DNA of 35,150 nt, taken from assembly GCA_005792725.1 (NCBI GenBank), contig SXQZ01000142.1, positions 1 to 35,150 of the forward strand, in the 5' to 3' direction. The stretch is from Actinomycetota bacterium (GTDB lineage Bacteria > Actinomycetota > Thermoleophilia > Miltoncostaeales > Miltoncostaeaceae). Below, piece after piece: positions 14,971 through 22,720 of this stretch. Both the position numbers and the translations under genes were made by a program. The notes below the pieces were generated by a model. That model was not told the DNA's origin. It ran no database searches and saw only the letters and a list, made by a program, of their open reading frames with translations. Each line of letters opens with the position of its first letter. The stretch's first letter is position 1.

Positions 14971-16412
14971 GGGACCTGCGCGAGTGGATCCGGGTGCTCC
15001 GTGACAGCGGCGAGCTGGTCGAGGTGGATGCCGAGGTGGACCCGTACCTCGAGATCACCGAGATCTCCGACCGTGTGATGAAGGCCGGGGGGCCCGCGGT
15101 GCTGTTCCGCAACGTCAGGGGCTCCGCCCTGCCGGTCCTGATCAACCAGTTCGGCAGCGAGCGGCGCATGGCGCGGGGTCTGGGCGGGGAGGACCTTGAC
15201 CAGATCGCCGCGCGCATCGCCCACATCGCCGAGATGCAGCCGCCTCAGGGCCTCATGGACAAGGTGAAGGCGCTCGGCACACTCAAGGACCTCGCCTCAC
15301 TGGGGACGAAGTCGGTGCGGTCGGGACCCTGCCAGGAGGTCGTGCTGCGCGGTGACGAGGTGGACCTCGACCTCCTGCCCATCCTCACCTGCTGGCCCGG
15401 TGATGGGGGGCCCTTCGTCACGCTGCCCCTGGTGTTCAGCCACGACCCGCACACGGGGTCGCGTAACTGCGGCATGTACCGCGTGCAGAAGGTCGACCGG
15501 AACACCTGCATCATGCACTGGCAGGTGCACAAGGACGGGCGGCGGCACCTGCTGAACTCGGATGGCCGGGTGCCCGTGGCCGTGGCGATCGGCACCGACC
15601 CGGCGGTGACCTACTCGGCCACCGCGCCGCTGCCGCCGGCCCTCGACGAGATGATGTTCGCGGGGTTCCTGCGCGGCGAGCGGGTCGAGATGGTGCAGGC
15701 CGTGAGTCAGGACATCGAGGTGCCGGCCCACGCCGAGGTGGTGCTGGAGGGCTATGTGGATGCCACCGACATCCGCGACGAGGGCCCGTTCGGTGACCAC
15801 ACGGGCTTCTACACGCCGGTGGACCGCTACCCCGCGTTCCACGTGACCGCCCTCACCATGCGCCGCGATGCCATCTACTCCACCACCATCGTCGGCATGC
15901 CCCCCATGGAGGACTACTGGCTGGGCAAGGCCACCGAGCGGCTGTTCCTGCCGCTCATCCGCATGACGCTGCCCGACCTGGTGGACATGAACCTGCCGCT
16001 CGAGGGCATCTTCCACAACTGCGCGATCGTGTCGGTCCGCAAGCGCTACCCGGGCCATGCGAAGACGCTGATCAACGCGGTGTGGGGCCTGGGGCTGCTG
16101 TCGCTCAGCCGGTGCGTGATCGTGGTGGACGCCGACATCGACGTGCACGATGTGTCGCAGGTGGCCTTCCGTGCGTTCTCCAACGTTGATGCGAAGCGGG
16201 ACGTCCTCATCGTGGACGGCCCCGTGGATGCCCTCGACCACGCGGCCCCCCACTTCGCCTACGGGGCCAAGATCGGCTTCGACGCCACGGCCAAGTGGGT
16301 GGGCGAGGGTGAGGTGCGGCCGTGGCCCGACGAAATCCGCATGAGCGACGAGGTCCGCGAGCGCGTGAGCGACCGGTGGGCGGAGTTCGGCATCCCGGTG
16401 CCACCGGCGTGA
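14967..16412 (+). CDS. ubiD: UbiD-family prenylated-FMN decarboxylase
   Basis: UbiD enzymes decarboxylate aromatic or unsaturated acids with prenylated FMN made by UbiX, whose gene lies 2.7 kb downstream. In futalosine organisms the family member MqnL acts on the prenylated dihydroxynaphthoate, the likely role here. The 481-aa protein begins MRDLREWIRVLRDSGELVEV and contains INQFGSERRMARGLG, the conserved EGPFGDHTGFY loop beginning at Glu272, MEDYWLGKATERLFLPLIR and a C-terminal VVDADIDVHD. AGGAGG (14951-14956) lies 10 bases before the ATG, which overlaps the upstream TGA. The TGA stop at 16410 lies inside the first of two GTGAC-N14-GTCAC elements. 4-Hydroxybenzoate or another aromatic acid is an alternative substrate, less likely in this context. 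Confidence 0.9.
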   Translation: MRDLREWIRVLRDSGELVEVDAEVDPYLEITEISDRVMKAGGPAVLFRNVRGSALPVLINQFGSERRMARGLGGEDLDQIAARIAHIAEMQPPQGLMDKVKALGTLKDLASLGTKSVRSGPCQEVVLRGDEVDLDLLPILTCWPGDGGPFVTLPLVFSHDPHTGSRNCGMYRVQKVDRNTCIMHWQVHKDGRRHLLNSDGRVPVAVAIGTDPAVTYSATAPLPPALDEMMFAGFLRGERVEMVQAVSQDIEVPAHAEVVLEGYVDATDIRDEGPFGDHTGFYTPVDRYPAFHVTALTMRRDAIYSTTIVGMPPMEDYWLGKATERLFLPLIRMTLPDLVDMNLPLEGIFHNCAIVSVRKRYPGHAKTLINAVWGLGLLSLSRCVIVVDADIDVHDVSQVAFRAFSNVDAKRDVLIVDGPVDALDHAAPHFAYGAKIGFDATAKWVGEGEVRPWPDEIRMSDEVRERVSDRWAEFGIPVPPA

Positions 16413-16432
16413 CCGGCATGTCCTGGCGTCAC
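16409..16432. repeat. GTGAC-N14-GTCAC element, copy 1
   Basis: An inverted pair GTGAC/GTCAC separated by 14 bases, inside a 29-bp direct repeat whose ends (CCGGCGTGACCGG and TGGCGTCACC) are shared with copy 2. It overlaps the ubiD stop codon. Possible operator for the Rieske/cytochrome operon; no regulator is identified. Confidence 0.45.
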
Positions 16433-16480
16433 CGCGATTGCGCTCCGGTGCCTCGTAGCCGATGGCCCGCTGCCCCCGGC

Positions 16481-16504
16481 GTGACCGGGGTGCCGTGGCG
16501 TCAC
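16481..16504. repeat. GTGAC-N14-GTCAC element, copy 2
   Basis: Second copy with identical half-sites and spacing, 72 bases after copy 1 (about seven helical turns, so both face the same side of the DNA). It lies about 75 bases upstream of the proposed -10 box at 16579. Confidence 0.45.
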
Positions 16505-16578
16505 CCCGGGATGGGGACATCCGGCCCGATCTCGGCCGCACCCACGGGCGATTTGTCGCAGGCCGGACTCCCCTCCGT

Positions 16579-16584
16579 TAGTCT
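16579..16584 (+). promoter_or_regulatory. -10 box (TAGTCT) for the cytochrome b6-type operon
   Basis: TAGTCT fits the TAnnnT pattern. It would give a leader of about 25 bases carrying the strong ribosome site GGAGGT (16607-16612) before GTG 16617. This is one of the few promoters here with a real 5' leader. TTGTCG about 20 bases upstream is a weak -35 candidate. Confidence 0.35.
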
Positions 16585-16616
16585 CGCTGCCCACGTGAAC
16601 GTTTACGGAGGTGGGA

Positions 16617-17486
16617 GTGGCTGAGGACGAGCCGGACGTCGGCGTGCCCGGGACCCGTGGTGGTCCCTACACGGGCCCGCGGGCAGCCGACTACACGCCG
16701 GAGCCGGATCACTCGGATGATCCCGGCTACATGACGCGTACCCGATTCCTCTCCAACGCCGCCATCGCCGGCGGCGGGGTGCTGACCGCTGCCATCGTCG
16801 TGCCCGTCGTCGGGTTCGCCGTCTCCACCCCACTGCACAGCGAGGAGTTCCGCTGGGTGGACATCGGGCCGGCCGGTGACTACCTGAAGAACGCGCCCCC
16901 GTACCCGAAGCCGGCGCCCAGCACGAAGATCGGTGAGGTCACCTCATTGGCCGTGTCCGGTCCGTCGGCCGACGCCGACCGGCGCATCTTCGTGGTGTAC
17001 GGCCTGAAGGACCCCTCGACCCGGCCGGTGCCGACCCCCGGCGAGGACAGCGCGGTGTACGAGGCCGCGTTCGCCAAGTGGGCGTCGGCGCTCAGCGCCA
17101 GCGACTTCGACCTCGTCGCCATCTGGAACCGCTGCGCCCACCTGGGCTGCCCCGTGGCGTACTCCCCCGGCTCGTCCGGGTATGTGTGCCCGTGTCACGG
17201 CGGCGCATACGACTCGCGTGGTCTGGTGATCGGTGGTCCGCCGCCGCGTCCCCTCGACCGCGTGGACATCAAGGTCGTGGACCCCCGGAAGTCGTTCACC
17301 CCCGAGCAGATCGCCAAGGGCGACGACCGCGTGCCGCTGGCCGTGGCCGCGAAGAGCGGCGGTGCGGGACTGCGTGTGCTCGTCGGCAAGCCGTACTCGA
17401 TTGACCAGCAGCAGCAGGCGTTCGAGCTGCATTCCCCCGGGGAGCCCGTGTCGGGCGCCCTCTCCCACCTCTACCCGTTCACGTAG
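16617..17486 (+). CDS. qcrA: Rieske iron-sulfur protein of the quinol:cytochrome c reductase
   Basis: This is the Rieske subunit that takes an electron from menaquinol at the Qo site and passes it to cytochrome c. The 289-aa protein has a hydrophilic N-terminus of about 40 residues, one membrane anchor (residues ~47-70) and a C-terminal [2Fe-2S] domain. The cluster ligands are in CAHLGC (Cys173, His175, with Cys178) and CPCHGG (Cys191, Cys193, His194). The sequence before the anchor, TRTRFLS, has only a broken twin-arginine pair (RTR), unlike the RR/KR of most Tat-exported Rieske proteins. GTG 16617 is preferred to GTG 16611, because GGAGGT at 16607-16612 would be inside or too near the latter. 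First gene of a three-gene operon. Confidence 0.92.
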   Translation: MAEDEPDVGVPGTRGGPYTGPRAADYTPEPDHSDDPGYMTRTRFLSNAAIAGGGVLTAAIVVPVVGFAVSTPLHSEEFRWVDIGPAGDYLKNAPPYPKPAPSTKIGEVTSLAVSGPSADADRRIFVVYGLKDPSTRPVPTPGEDSAVYEAAFAKWASALSASDFDLVAIWNRCAHLGCPVAYSPGSSGYVCPCHGGAYDSRGLVIGGPPPRPLDRVDIKVVDPRKSFTPEQIAKGDDRVPLAVAAKSGGAGLRVLVGKPYSIDQQQQAFELHSPGEPVSGALSHLYPFT

Positions 17487-17495
17487 GAGCGCAGG

Positions 17496-18329
17496 GTGAC
17501 GACAAAGGACATCGGGCCGAAGGGCACCGTCCAGAAGTCCGCCGAGGGCGCACTCGACTTCGTGGACGAGCGCTCGGGCGTGAAGACAGGTGCCCGATGG
17601 TTCCTGTTCCGCAACATCCCCGCGGGTACGAGCTGGTTCCAGACGCTCGGGTTCACGGCGATGGTCGTGTTCGGCATGCAGGCCATCACCGGGATCATCC
17701 TCGCGATGTACTACGTGCCCGACACCAGCGGTGGGGCCTACGCGAGCATCCAGCGCATCACCGAAGAGGTGACGTGGGGATGGATGGTCCGCGGCATGCA
17801 CAAGTGGGGCGCCTCGGTGATGATCATCGTGGTCTTCCTGCACATGGCACGCGTGTTCATCTGGGGCTCCTACAAGTACCCGCGTGAACTCACCTGGGTG
17901 ACGGGTGCGGTGCTGCTCATGTTCACCCTGTTCATGGGCCTCACCGGGTACCTGCTGGTGTGGGACCAGAAGGCCTACTGGGCCACGGTCGTCGCCGTGA
18001 ACATCTTCGCGAGCGCACCGATCGTCGGGCCGTACATCGGCGACATTCTGCGGGCCGGTCCCGAATTCGGACCATCCACGCTATCGCGCTTCTATTCGAT
18101 CCATATGCTCGTGATACCAGCGGGAATAGCGGCCTTCATCGGCTTGCATCTCTACTTCATCATGCGCCTGGGCATCTCCGAGCCGCCCTGGGCGAAGCGC
18201 CGGCTGCGCATCGAGCGTGATGAGGAGGACGCACGACGCCGGGCTGCGCGCGAGCAGGCCGCGGCGTTGCCCGGCACGGTGACCTACCCGGCGGGCGCGC
18301 CCACCGGGGCCGGAGGGGACGACCGATGA
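17496..18329 (+). CDS. qcrB: cytochrome b6-type subunit
   Basis: This 277-aa, four-helix cytochrome b N-terminal-half protein carries the two b hemes and the Qi/Qo quinone sites. The heme ligands are His102/His116 (MHKWGASVMIIVVFLH) and His203/His218 (FYSIHMLVIPAGIAAFIGLH). The second pair has 14 residues between the histidines, as in cytochrome b6 and Bacillus QcrB, against 13 in mitochondrial-type cytochrome b. The C-terminal 50 residues are a charged tail (RIERDEEDARRRAAREQ). GTG 17496 follows AGGAG overlapping the Rieske stop. A local patch at about 18043-18152, covering the second His pair, uses AT-ending codons (ATA twice, CTA, TTG, CAT, TAT) unlike the rest of the window. The stop overlaps the next ATG (ATGA). 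Confidence 0.93.
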   Translation: MTTKDIGPKGTVQKSAEGALDFVDERSGVKTGARWFLFRNIPAGTSWFQTLGFTAMVVFGMQAITGIILAMYYVPDTSGGAYASIQRITEEVTWGWMVRGMHKWGASVMIIVVFLHMARVFIWGSYKYPRELTWVTGAVLLMFTLFMGLTGYLLVWDQKAYWATVVAVNIFASAPIVGPYIGDILRAGPEFGPSTLSRFYSIHMLVIPAGIAAFIGLHLYFIMRLGISEPPWAKRRLRIERDEEDARRRAAREQAAALPGTVTYPAGAPTGAGGDDR

Positions 18330-19063
18330 AGCCGGCCGACAAGCGGGCATACGACCGGGACTACGCGCAGGCCAAGAAGACCGGCAAGCCGTTCTTCCCC
18401 TACGCGATCTTCAAGGACACCGTCATCGCGACGCTGACGGTGCTCGGCATCATCATCCTCGCGATCGTGGTGCGGGTCGAGGTGGGCGAGCCGGTGAACC
18501 CGGCCACGACCGACTTCGTGCCGAGGCCGGAGTGGTACTTCTACTTCGCCTTCGAACTCCTGAAGATCTTCAAGAACCAGGACGTCTTCACGCCGCTGAT
18601 CATGGCGACGTTCATGGTGCCGAACATCCTCATCATCCTGCTGGTGGTGTGGCCGTTCATCGACCGGGGTCCGGAGCGCCGAATCTGGAAGCGCCCGTTC
18701 GCCCTGGGCCTCACCGTCATCGTCACCGGCATGCTCTGCTACCTCACCTGGATGGGCGCCAACTCGCCCGCCGGGGTGGCCAAGGGCGGCCTGCCCGTGA
18801 GCGGCCTCGACGAGGAGGCCACGAAGGGCATGGGGGTCTATCTGGCCAACGGGTGCGGCAGCTGCCATATGGTGGCGGGCGTCGGCGCCCCGGGGCCGGG
18901 TCCCGACCTCACCAACGAGGGAACCAAGGGCTGGGACAACGCGAAGATGATCGCGTGGTTCAAGGCGCCCAAGCCGCCGATGCCCTCGTACGCGTCGCTG
19001 CCACCCGCCGAGCTGGAAGCGCTGGCCACCTTCATCACCGGCCTGGGGACGACGTACAAGTAG
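18326..19063 (+). CDS. qcrC: subunit IV fused to cytochrome c (QcrC-like)
   Basis: This 245-aa fusion joins a three-helix subunit IV (C-terminal half of cytochrome b) to a single-heme cytochrome c domain, the arrangement known from Bacillus QcrC. The Qo-site PEWY motif is at residues 68-71 (RPEWYFYFAFELLK). Three hydrophobic helices cover about residues 33-50, 90-115 and 125-145. The heme c site is CGSCH at 177-181, with Met219 (PPMPSYASL) as the probable sixth ligand. The heme domain would face outward and pass electrons to an oxidase, whose genes are not in the window. This organisation differs from the full-length cytochrome b plus diheme QcrC of Mycobacterium and relatives. A strong hairpin follows at 19095. 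Confidence 0.92.
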   Translation: MKPADKRAYDRDYAQAKKTGKPFFPYAIFKDTVIATLTVLGIIILAIVVRVEVGEPVNPATTDFVPRPEWYFYFAFELLKIFKNQDVFTPLIMATFMVPNILIILLVVWPFIDRGPERRIWKRPFALGLTVIVTGMLCYLTWMGANSPAGVAKGGLPVSGLDEEATKGMGVYLANGCGSCHMVAGVGAPGPGPDLTNEGTKGWDNAKMIAWFKAPKPPMPSYASLPPAELEALATFITGLGTTYK

Positions 19064-19094
19064 GCCGCTCCCCGGGCATGGCACGGTTCATCGC

Positions 19095-19118
19095 GGGGCC
19101 CCGCCACGGCGGGGCCCC
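19095..19118 (+). terminator. terminator after the cytochrome operon
   Basis: GGGGCCCCGCC and GGCGGGGCCCC are perfectly complementary 11-base arms with only two bases between them, so the stem is effectively 10 bp with a 4-base loop. It lies 32 bases after the qcrC stop. No U-tract follows, as is common in GC-rich actinobacteria. Confidence 0.6.
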
Positions 19119-19142
19119 GGCCGCCTTCCTGCCATGCGGGGC

Positions 19143-19148
19143 TACCAT
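19143..19148 (+). promoter_or_regulatory. -10 box (TACCAT) for the ubiX-mqnC operon
   Basis: TACCAT lies 9 bases ahead of the ubiX ATG at 19158, just after the terminator of the preceding operon. This gives a near-leaderless start for the six-gene chain. Confidence 0.45.
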
Positions 19149-19157
19149 CACAGGGCC

Positions 19158-19796
19158 ATGCGGATCTTCCTGGGGGTAACCGGGGCCAGCGGCGCCCTCT
19201 ACGGCGGGCGCGCCCTCGCCGCGCTCACCGACGCCGGTCACCACGTGGGGCTGTGCGTGTCGGACGCGGGCGCCCGGGTGATCAGCCACGAGGTGCTGGG
19301 GGAGGGTCCCCGACCCGCCGATTACCACGACGTGGCCGAGCGCTTCGCCGCCATGTTCGCCCGGCCGGCCGGTGCGGTTGACCTGCTCAGCGCCGACGAC
19401 ATCGCATCCTCATTCGCCTCGGGCTCCGCGGGCGCACGCCAGGCCCTGGTGGCCCCGTGCTCCACGTCCACCCTGGGCCACATCGCCCACGGCACGGGCG
19501 GCAACCTCATCCACCGGGTCGCCGAGGTGATGCTGAAGGAGCGCGGAGGGCTGATCATCATCCCGCGCGAGACGCCCGTGTCGCTGATCCAGTTGAGGAA
19601 CATGGTCGCGGTCACCGAGGCCGGTGGCGTGGTGCTGCCTGCCTCGCCCGGCCTGTACACCCTGCCGGCGACCGTTGAGGACATGGTGGACTTCGTCGTC
19701 GGCAAGGCCCTGGACCTGATGGGCGTCGAGCACGCCCTCTTTCCCCGCTGGGGGCAGCCCGACGTGCCGGCCGGGACCCTGGGGGACCACCCGTGA
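19158..19796 (+). CDS. ubiX: flavin prenyltransferase UbiX
   Basis: UbiX joins a dimethylallyl group to FMN, making the prenyl-FMN cofactor needed by UbiD (gene at 14967). The 212-aa protein shows RIFLGVTGASGALYGGRALA (FMN-binding start), PCSTSTLGHIAHGTGGNLIHRVAEVMLKE and the family signature LIIIPRETPVSLIQLRNM. ATG 19158 is preferred to the in-frame ATG 19134, because it begins exactly at the family N-terminus and follows TACCAT by 9 bases. Its TGA overlaps the GTG of the methyltransferase gene. Presence in the menaquinone operon fits the UbiX/UbiD step of the futalosine route. Confidence 0.94.
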   Translation: MRIFLGVTGASGALYGGRALAALTDAGHHVGLCVSDAGARVISHEVLGEGPRPADYHDVAERFAAMFARPAGAVDLLSADDIASSFASGSAGARQALVAPCSTSTLGHIAHGTGGNLIHRVAEVMLKERGGLIIIPRETPVSLIQLRNMVAVTEAGGVVLPASPGLYTLPATVEDMVDFVVGKALDLMGVEHALFPRWGQPDVPAGTLGDHP

Positions 19797-20485
19797 GTAC
19801 GGCGTCGCCCGACCGGGCGGTCTTCGACCGGATCGCACCGCGCTACGACCTGGTGAGTGGCCTCATGACCCTGGGCATGGGGGACCGCTGGCGCCGGGCC
19901 GCGGCCGAGGCCGCCGACGCAACCGCCGGCCAGCGGGTGCTCGATGCCTACACGGGCACGGGGGACCTGGCGCTGCTGCTGGCCGACCGCGTGACGCGTC
20001 TCGGCGAGGTGGTGGGCGTGGACCTGTCACCGGAGATGATCGCGCGGGCGCGGCTGAAGGCCACGGCCTCCGGACGCGAATGCCGCTTCGAGGTCGCCGA
20101 CTGCACCGCCCTACCCTTCGCCTCCGATTGGTTCGATGCCGCCACCGCGTCGGGCGGGCTGAGGAGCCTGGCCGACCCGGCACCCGGCGTGGCCGAGTTG
20201 GTGCGGGTCGTGCGCCCCGGCGGGCGCATGGTGATCCTCGAGGTCACGCCCCCCGCCCGGCTCCGTGGCGCACACGCACGGGTGCTGCGCTTCACCACCC
20301 CGCTGCTCGGCGGGGCGCTCGGCGGTGACCCGGATGCTTTCCGGCACATGGTCGCGACCATCGGGCACGTGCCCGCCCCGCAGGACATGGCGGCCATCAT
20401 GGGTGATGCCGGCCTGCTCGGGGTCGGCTGGCGCACATTCGCCGGGGGCATCGCGACGCTCCACCACGGCGTGGTGGCACCATGA
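19793..20485 (+). CDS. menG: demethylmenaquinone methyltransferase
   Basis: This 230-aa SAM-dependent methyltransferase of the UbiE/MenG family methylates the naphthoquinone ring as the last menaquinone step. The N-terminus, FDRIAPRYDLVSGLMTLGMGDRWR, is the UbiE/MenG signature. The SAM motif I is LDAYTGTGDLA (residues ~50-60), with GVDLSPEMIARAR and VRPGGRMVILEVTPP following. A GTGA overlap couples it to ubiX, and an ATGA overlap couples it to the prenyl synthase gene. There is no sign of a ubiquinone pathway, so MenG is preferred over UbiE. Confidence 0.9.
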   Translation: MSTASPDRAVFDRIAPRYDLVSGLMTLGMGDRWRRAAAEAADATAGQRVLDAYTGTGDLALLLADRVTRLGEVVGVDLSPEMIARARLKATASGRECRFEVADCTALPFASDWFDAATASGGLRSLADPAPGVAELVRVVRPGGRMVILEVTPPARLRGAHARVLRFTTPLLGGALGGDPDAFRHMVATIGHVPAPQDMAAIMGDAGLLGVGWRTFAGGIATLHHGVVAP

Positions 20486-21453
20486 CCACCGCCCCGCCCG
20501 TCCACGATGTCGTCCAGCCGTTCCAGCCATGGATGGCCGAGTGCGAGGACATGCTCGGGCGCTTCGCCGGCGGACACGTGCCCGAGGTATCGGGGCCCGC
20601 CACGGACACCCTCGTGGCGGGTGGAAAGCGGGTGCGCCCCGTGATGCTGTTCTGCTGTTCGTCACGCCGTGAGGATGACCGGCAGGCCCTGGTCAGCGCC
20701 GCGGCCGCCGTGGAGCTCGTCCACATGGCCACTCTGGTGCATGACGACCTCATTGACGGCGCCACCACCCGCCGGGGCCGGCCGACGGTGGCACGCGCCC
20801 ACGGAGCCGATGCCGCCATCAACGTGGGCGACTTCCTGTTCGCGCGGGCCTTCGCGGAGCTCACGCGCCTCGGGTCGCCCGCCGCCGTCAGCGCCCTGGC
20901 CGAGGCGTCCCTCGACCTGGCCCGGGGCGAGATGGACCAGCAGCGGGCGGCCGGCGACCTAGCGCTGCCCGTGGATGCCTACATGGCACGCTGCCAGCGC
21001 AAGACGGGGGCGCTCTTCGCCGTGGCGTGCCGCCTGGGCGCGCTGCTGTCGGGGGCGTCGGACGAGGCCCAGCGGAGGCTGGCGGCATTCGGCACCCACG
21101 TGGGCGTGGCGTTCCAGATCCTCGATGACATCCTCGACCTTGCGGGCGCCCCAGCCGACACGGGCAAGCGCCGCGGCACCGACATCCTCTGCGGCACCGT
21201 GACGCTGCCGCAAATCCTTGCGATGGAGGTGGACCCGGATCTCGGCGCCGAGATCCGGCGCGTCGCCGCCGGCGAGGACGGGCTTGGCACCCTGTGCGAC
21301 CGCCTGGCGGCGCATCCGGGTACCGCGGCCGCGCGGCAGCGGGCCATCGGCGAGGTGGAGATGGCCTTGGAGTCGCTCGACGGCGACATCGGTGGCGCCG
21401 ATGCGGCCGCCCTGCGCATCATCGCCGCGGGCGTGGTGGACCGGTTCGCATGA
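20482..21453 (+). CDS. long-chain trans-polyprenyl diphosphate synthase
   Basis: This synthase makes the isoprenoid side chain of menaquinone by successive condensation of isopentenyl diphosphate. The 323-aa protein has both Asp-rich sites: HDDLID (Asp88, Asp89, Asp92) and DDILD (Asp215, Asp216, Asp219). GGKRVRPVM lies near the N-terminus and VGDFLFARAFAELTRLG after the first site. Residues just before the first DDxxD are small (MATLVHDD, Ala83 and Thr84), not the aromatic residues that limit farnesyl synthases, which predicts a longer chain such as C35-C45. Position between menG and mqnA supports menaquinone use. ATG 20482 overlaps the menG stop. Confidence 0.92.
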   Translation: MTTAPPVHDVVQPFQPWMAECEDMLGRFAGGHVPEVSGPATDTLVAGGKRVRPVMLFCCSSRREDDRQALVSAAAAVELVHMATLVHDDLIDGATTRRGRPTVARAHGADAAINVGDFLFARAFAELTRLGSPAAVSALAEASLDLARGEMDQQRAAGDLALPVDAYMARCQRKTGALFAVACRLGALLSGASDEAQRRLAAFGTHVGVAFQILDDILDLAGAPADTGKRRGTDILCGTVTLPQILAMEVDPDLGAEIRRVAAGEDGLGTLCDRLAAHPGTAAARQRAIGEVEMALESLDGDIGGADAAALRIIAAGVVDRFA

Positions 21454-21911
21454 CCCGCGAGGAGATCGTCGCCATGCTCGATGCCCGCGACCCGCTGGCC
21501 GCCGCGAAGGGCCTGCCGACGCCGGGCGAGGTCGGCTGGCGGCGTGGGCCGGCCGGCGACGAGGGCGTGGCGGCACTGCGCTACGGCGCAGGCACCACCA
21601 CCGGCCAGATCGCCGACCGCCTGCTCGAGATCGCCGGATGGGGATCCGGCGTGCGTGCCGTGCAGCTGGTGCCCGGGCCGGACACGGCGGGACGCCCCGG
21701 GTCGTGGGGCACGGAGGATCTCCTCGTCACCGCGGTCACCCGGCGCGTGCTGCCCGACGTGGCGATCCGCCCCGACTGGCAGGCGCTCGGCGGGCCCGCG
21801 TGCCAGGTGGCGGTGTCATTCGGCGCGGACGAGTGGGTCATCCCGGAGGACGACGACGCCGACCCCGACCGCCTGGCCGCGGCCGTGGGCGCGAGGGCGG
21901 TGGCCCGGTGA
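21450..21911 (+). CDS. orphan 153-aa protein resembling the C-terminal part of MqnE/MqnC/CofH without the radical-SAM core
   Basis: Not a recognised gene. The sequence TREEIVAMLDARDPLAAA at the start recalls the N-terminus of MqnE/CofH proteins. RYGAGTTTGQIADRLLEIAG, VRAVQLVPGPD, TEDLLVTAVTRRVLPD and ACQVAVSFGADEW match, in order, the last third of those radical-SAM enzymes (YGH-ET...R..HLL, F-IPL, DLRTIAVARLMLDN, AQVALSFGADD). The cluster motif CxxxCxxC and the first half of the barrel are absent: only one Cys is present, in the C-terminal segment. It may be a regulatory or assembly partner of the futalosine enzymes, or a relic kept for structure. ATG 21450 overlaps the prenyl synthase stop, and its TGA overlaps the mqnA GTG, so it is co-translated with pathway genes. 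The homology is by eye and needs a profile search. Confidence 0.72.
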   Translation: MTREEIVAMLDARDPLAAAKGLPTPGEVGWRRGPAGDEGVAALRYGAGTTTGQIADRLLEIAGWGSGVRAVQLVPGPDTAGRPGSWGTEDLLVTAVTRRVLPDVAIRPDWQALGGPACQVAVSFGADEWVIPEDDDADPDRLAAAVGARAVAR

Positions 21912-22720
21912 GCGATCTCCGGGTGGGGCGCATCAGCGCACTCAACATGTTCCCCGTCTACCACCACCTCGAGCGGGCCCACCTGCCGGGGGTGGCGTTC
22001 ACCGACGGCCTGCCGGCGGCGCTGAACGCGGCGGTGCTGGGTGGGGCGCTCGATGTGTCGGCGGTCTCGAGCATCACATACGCGCGCAACGCCGGGCGCC
22101 TGCGCCTGCTACCCGTGGGCTGCATTGCCTGCGAGGGGGCGGTGGGCTCCATCCGCCTCATGTCGCCCGTGCCGCTCGACCGGGTGCAACGCGTGGCCGT
22201 GACCCCGCACAGCGCGAGCAGCGTCACGCTGCTGCGCGTCCTGCTGGGTCCGGGGGTGCCCTTCCGCGCGCTGGCGTCCGACGACGATGCCCCATCGGCG
22301 CTCGCCGGCGGCGAGGCCGTGCTGCTCATCGCCGATGCCGCCCTGCTCGCGCACCGCGACGGCCTCGCCCCGTACTCCATCGATCTGGGTGAGGCCTGGC
22401 AGGAACGCACCGGGCTGCCGATGGTCTTCGCCGTGTGGGTGGCGAGGAGCGAGGTGGCCGGCACCCGCACCGCGGACGTTGCGGCGCTCAGCACCGTGAT
22501 CAGCGAGGCCCGCACGGCGTTCGAGACGGACCCCGACGCGGTCGCGGCCGCCGCCGCGTGGCGCTTCCCATTCGACGAGGCATACGTCCGGGAGTATCTG
22601 CAGCGCCTGCGGTATGGGTTCGGCGACGCCGAGCGCGCCGGATTGCTGCGGTTCCTCGATCTGGCGCAGGATGCCGGTGAGCTCGGCGAGGTACCCGCCC
22701 TCGGAGCCCTGGCGGCATGA
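21908..22720 (+). CDS. mqnA: chorismate dehydratase MqnA
   Basis: MqnA dehydrates chorismate to 3-[(1-carboxyvinyl)oxy]benzoate, the first committed step of the futalosine menaquinone pathway. The 270-aa protein has a periplasmic-binding-protein-like fold. The N-terminus LRVGRISALNMFPVYHHLE, then LNAAVLGGALDVSAVSSITYA, and the central VAVTPHSASSVTLLRVLL are typical of MqnA. The C-terminal YLQRLRYGFGDAERAGLLRFLDLA is also conserved. GTG 21908 overlaps the upstream TGA; its own TGA overlaps the mqnC ATG. Confidence 0.92.
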   Translation: MSDLRVGRISALNMFPVYHHLERAHLPGVAFTDGLPAALNAAVLGGALDVSAVSSITYARNAGRLRLLPVGCIACEGAVGSIRLMSPVPLDRVQRVAVTPHSASSVTLLRVLLGPGVPFRALASDDDAPSALAGGEAVLLIADAALLAHRDGLAPYSIDLGEAWQERTGLPMVFAVWVARSEVAGTRTADVAALSTVISEARTAFETDPDAVAAAAAWRFPFDEAYVREYLQRLRYGFGDAERAGLLRFLDLAQDAGELGEVPALGALAA

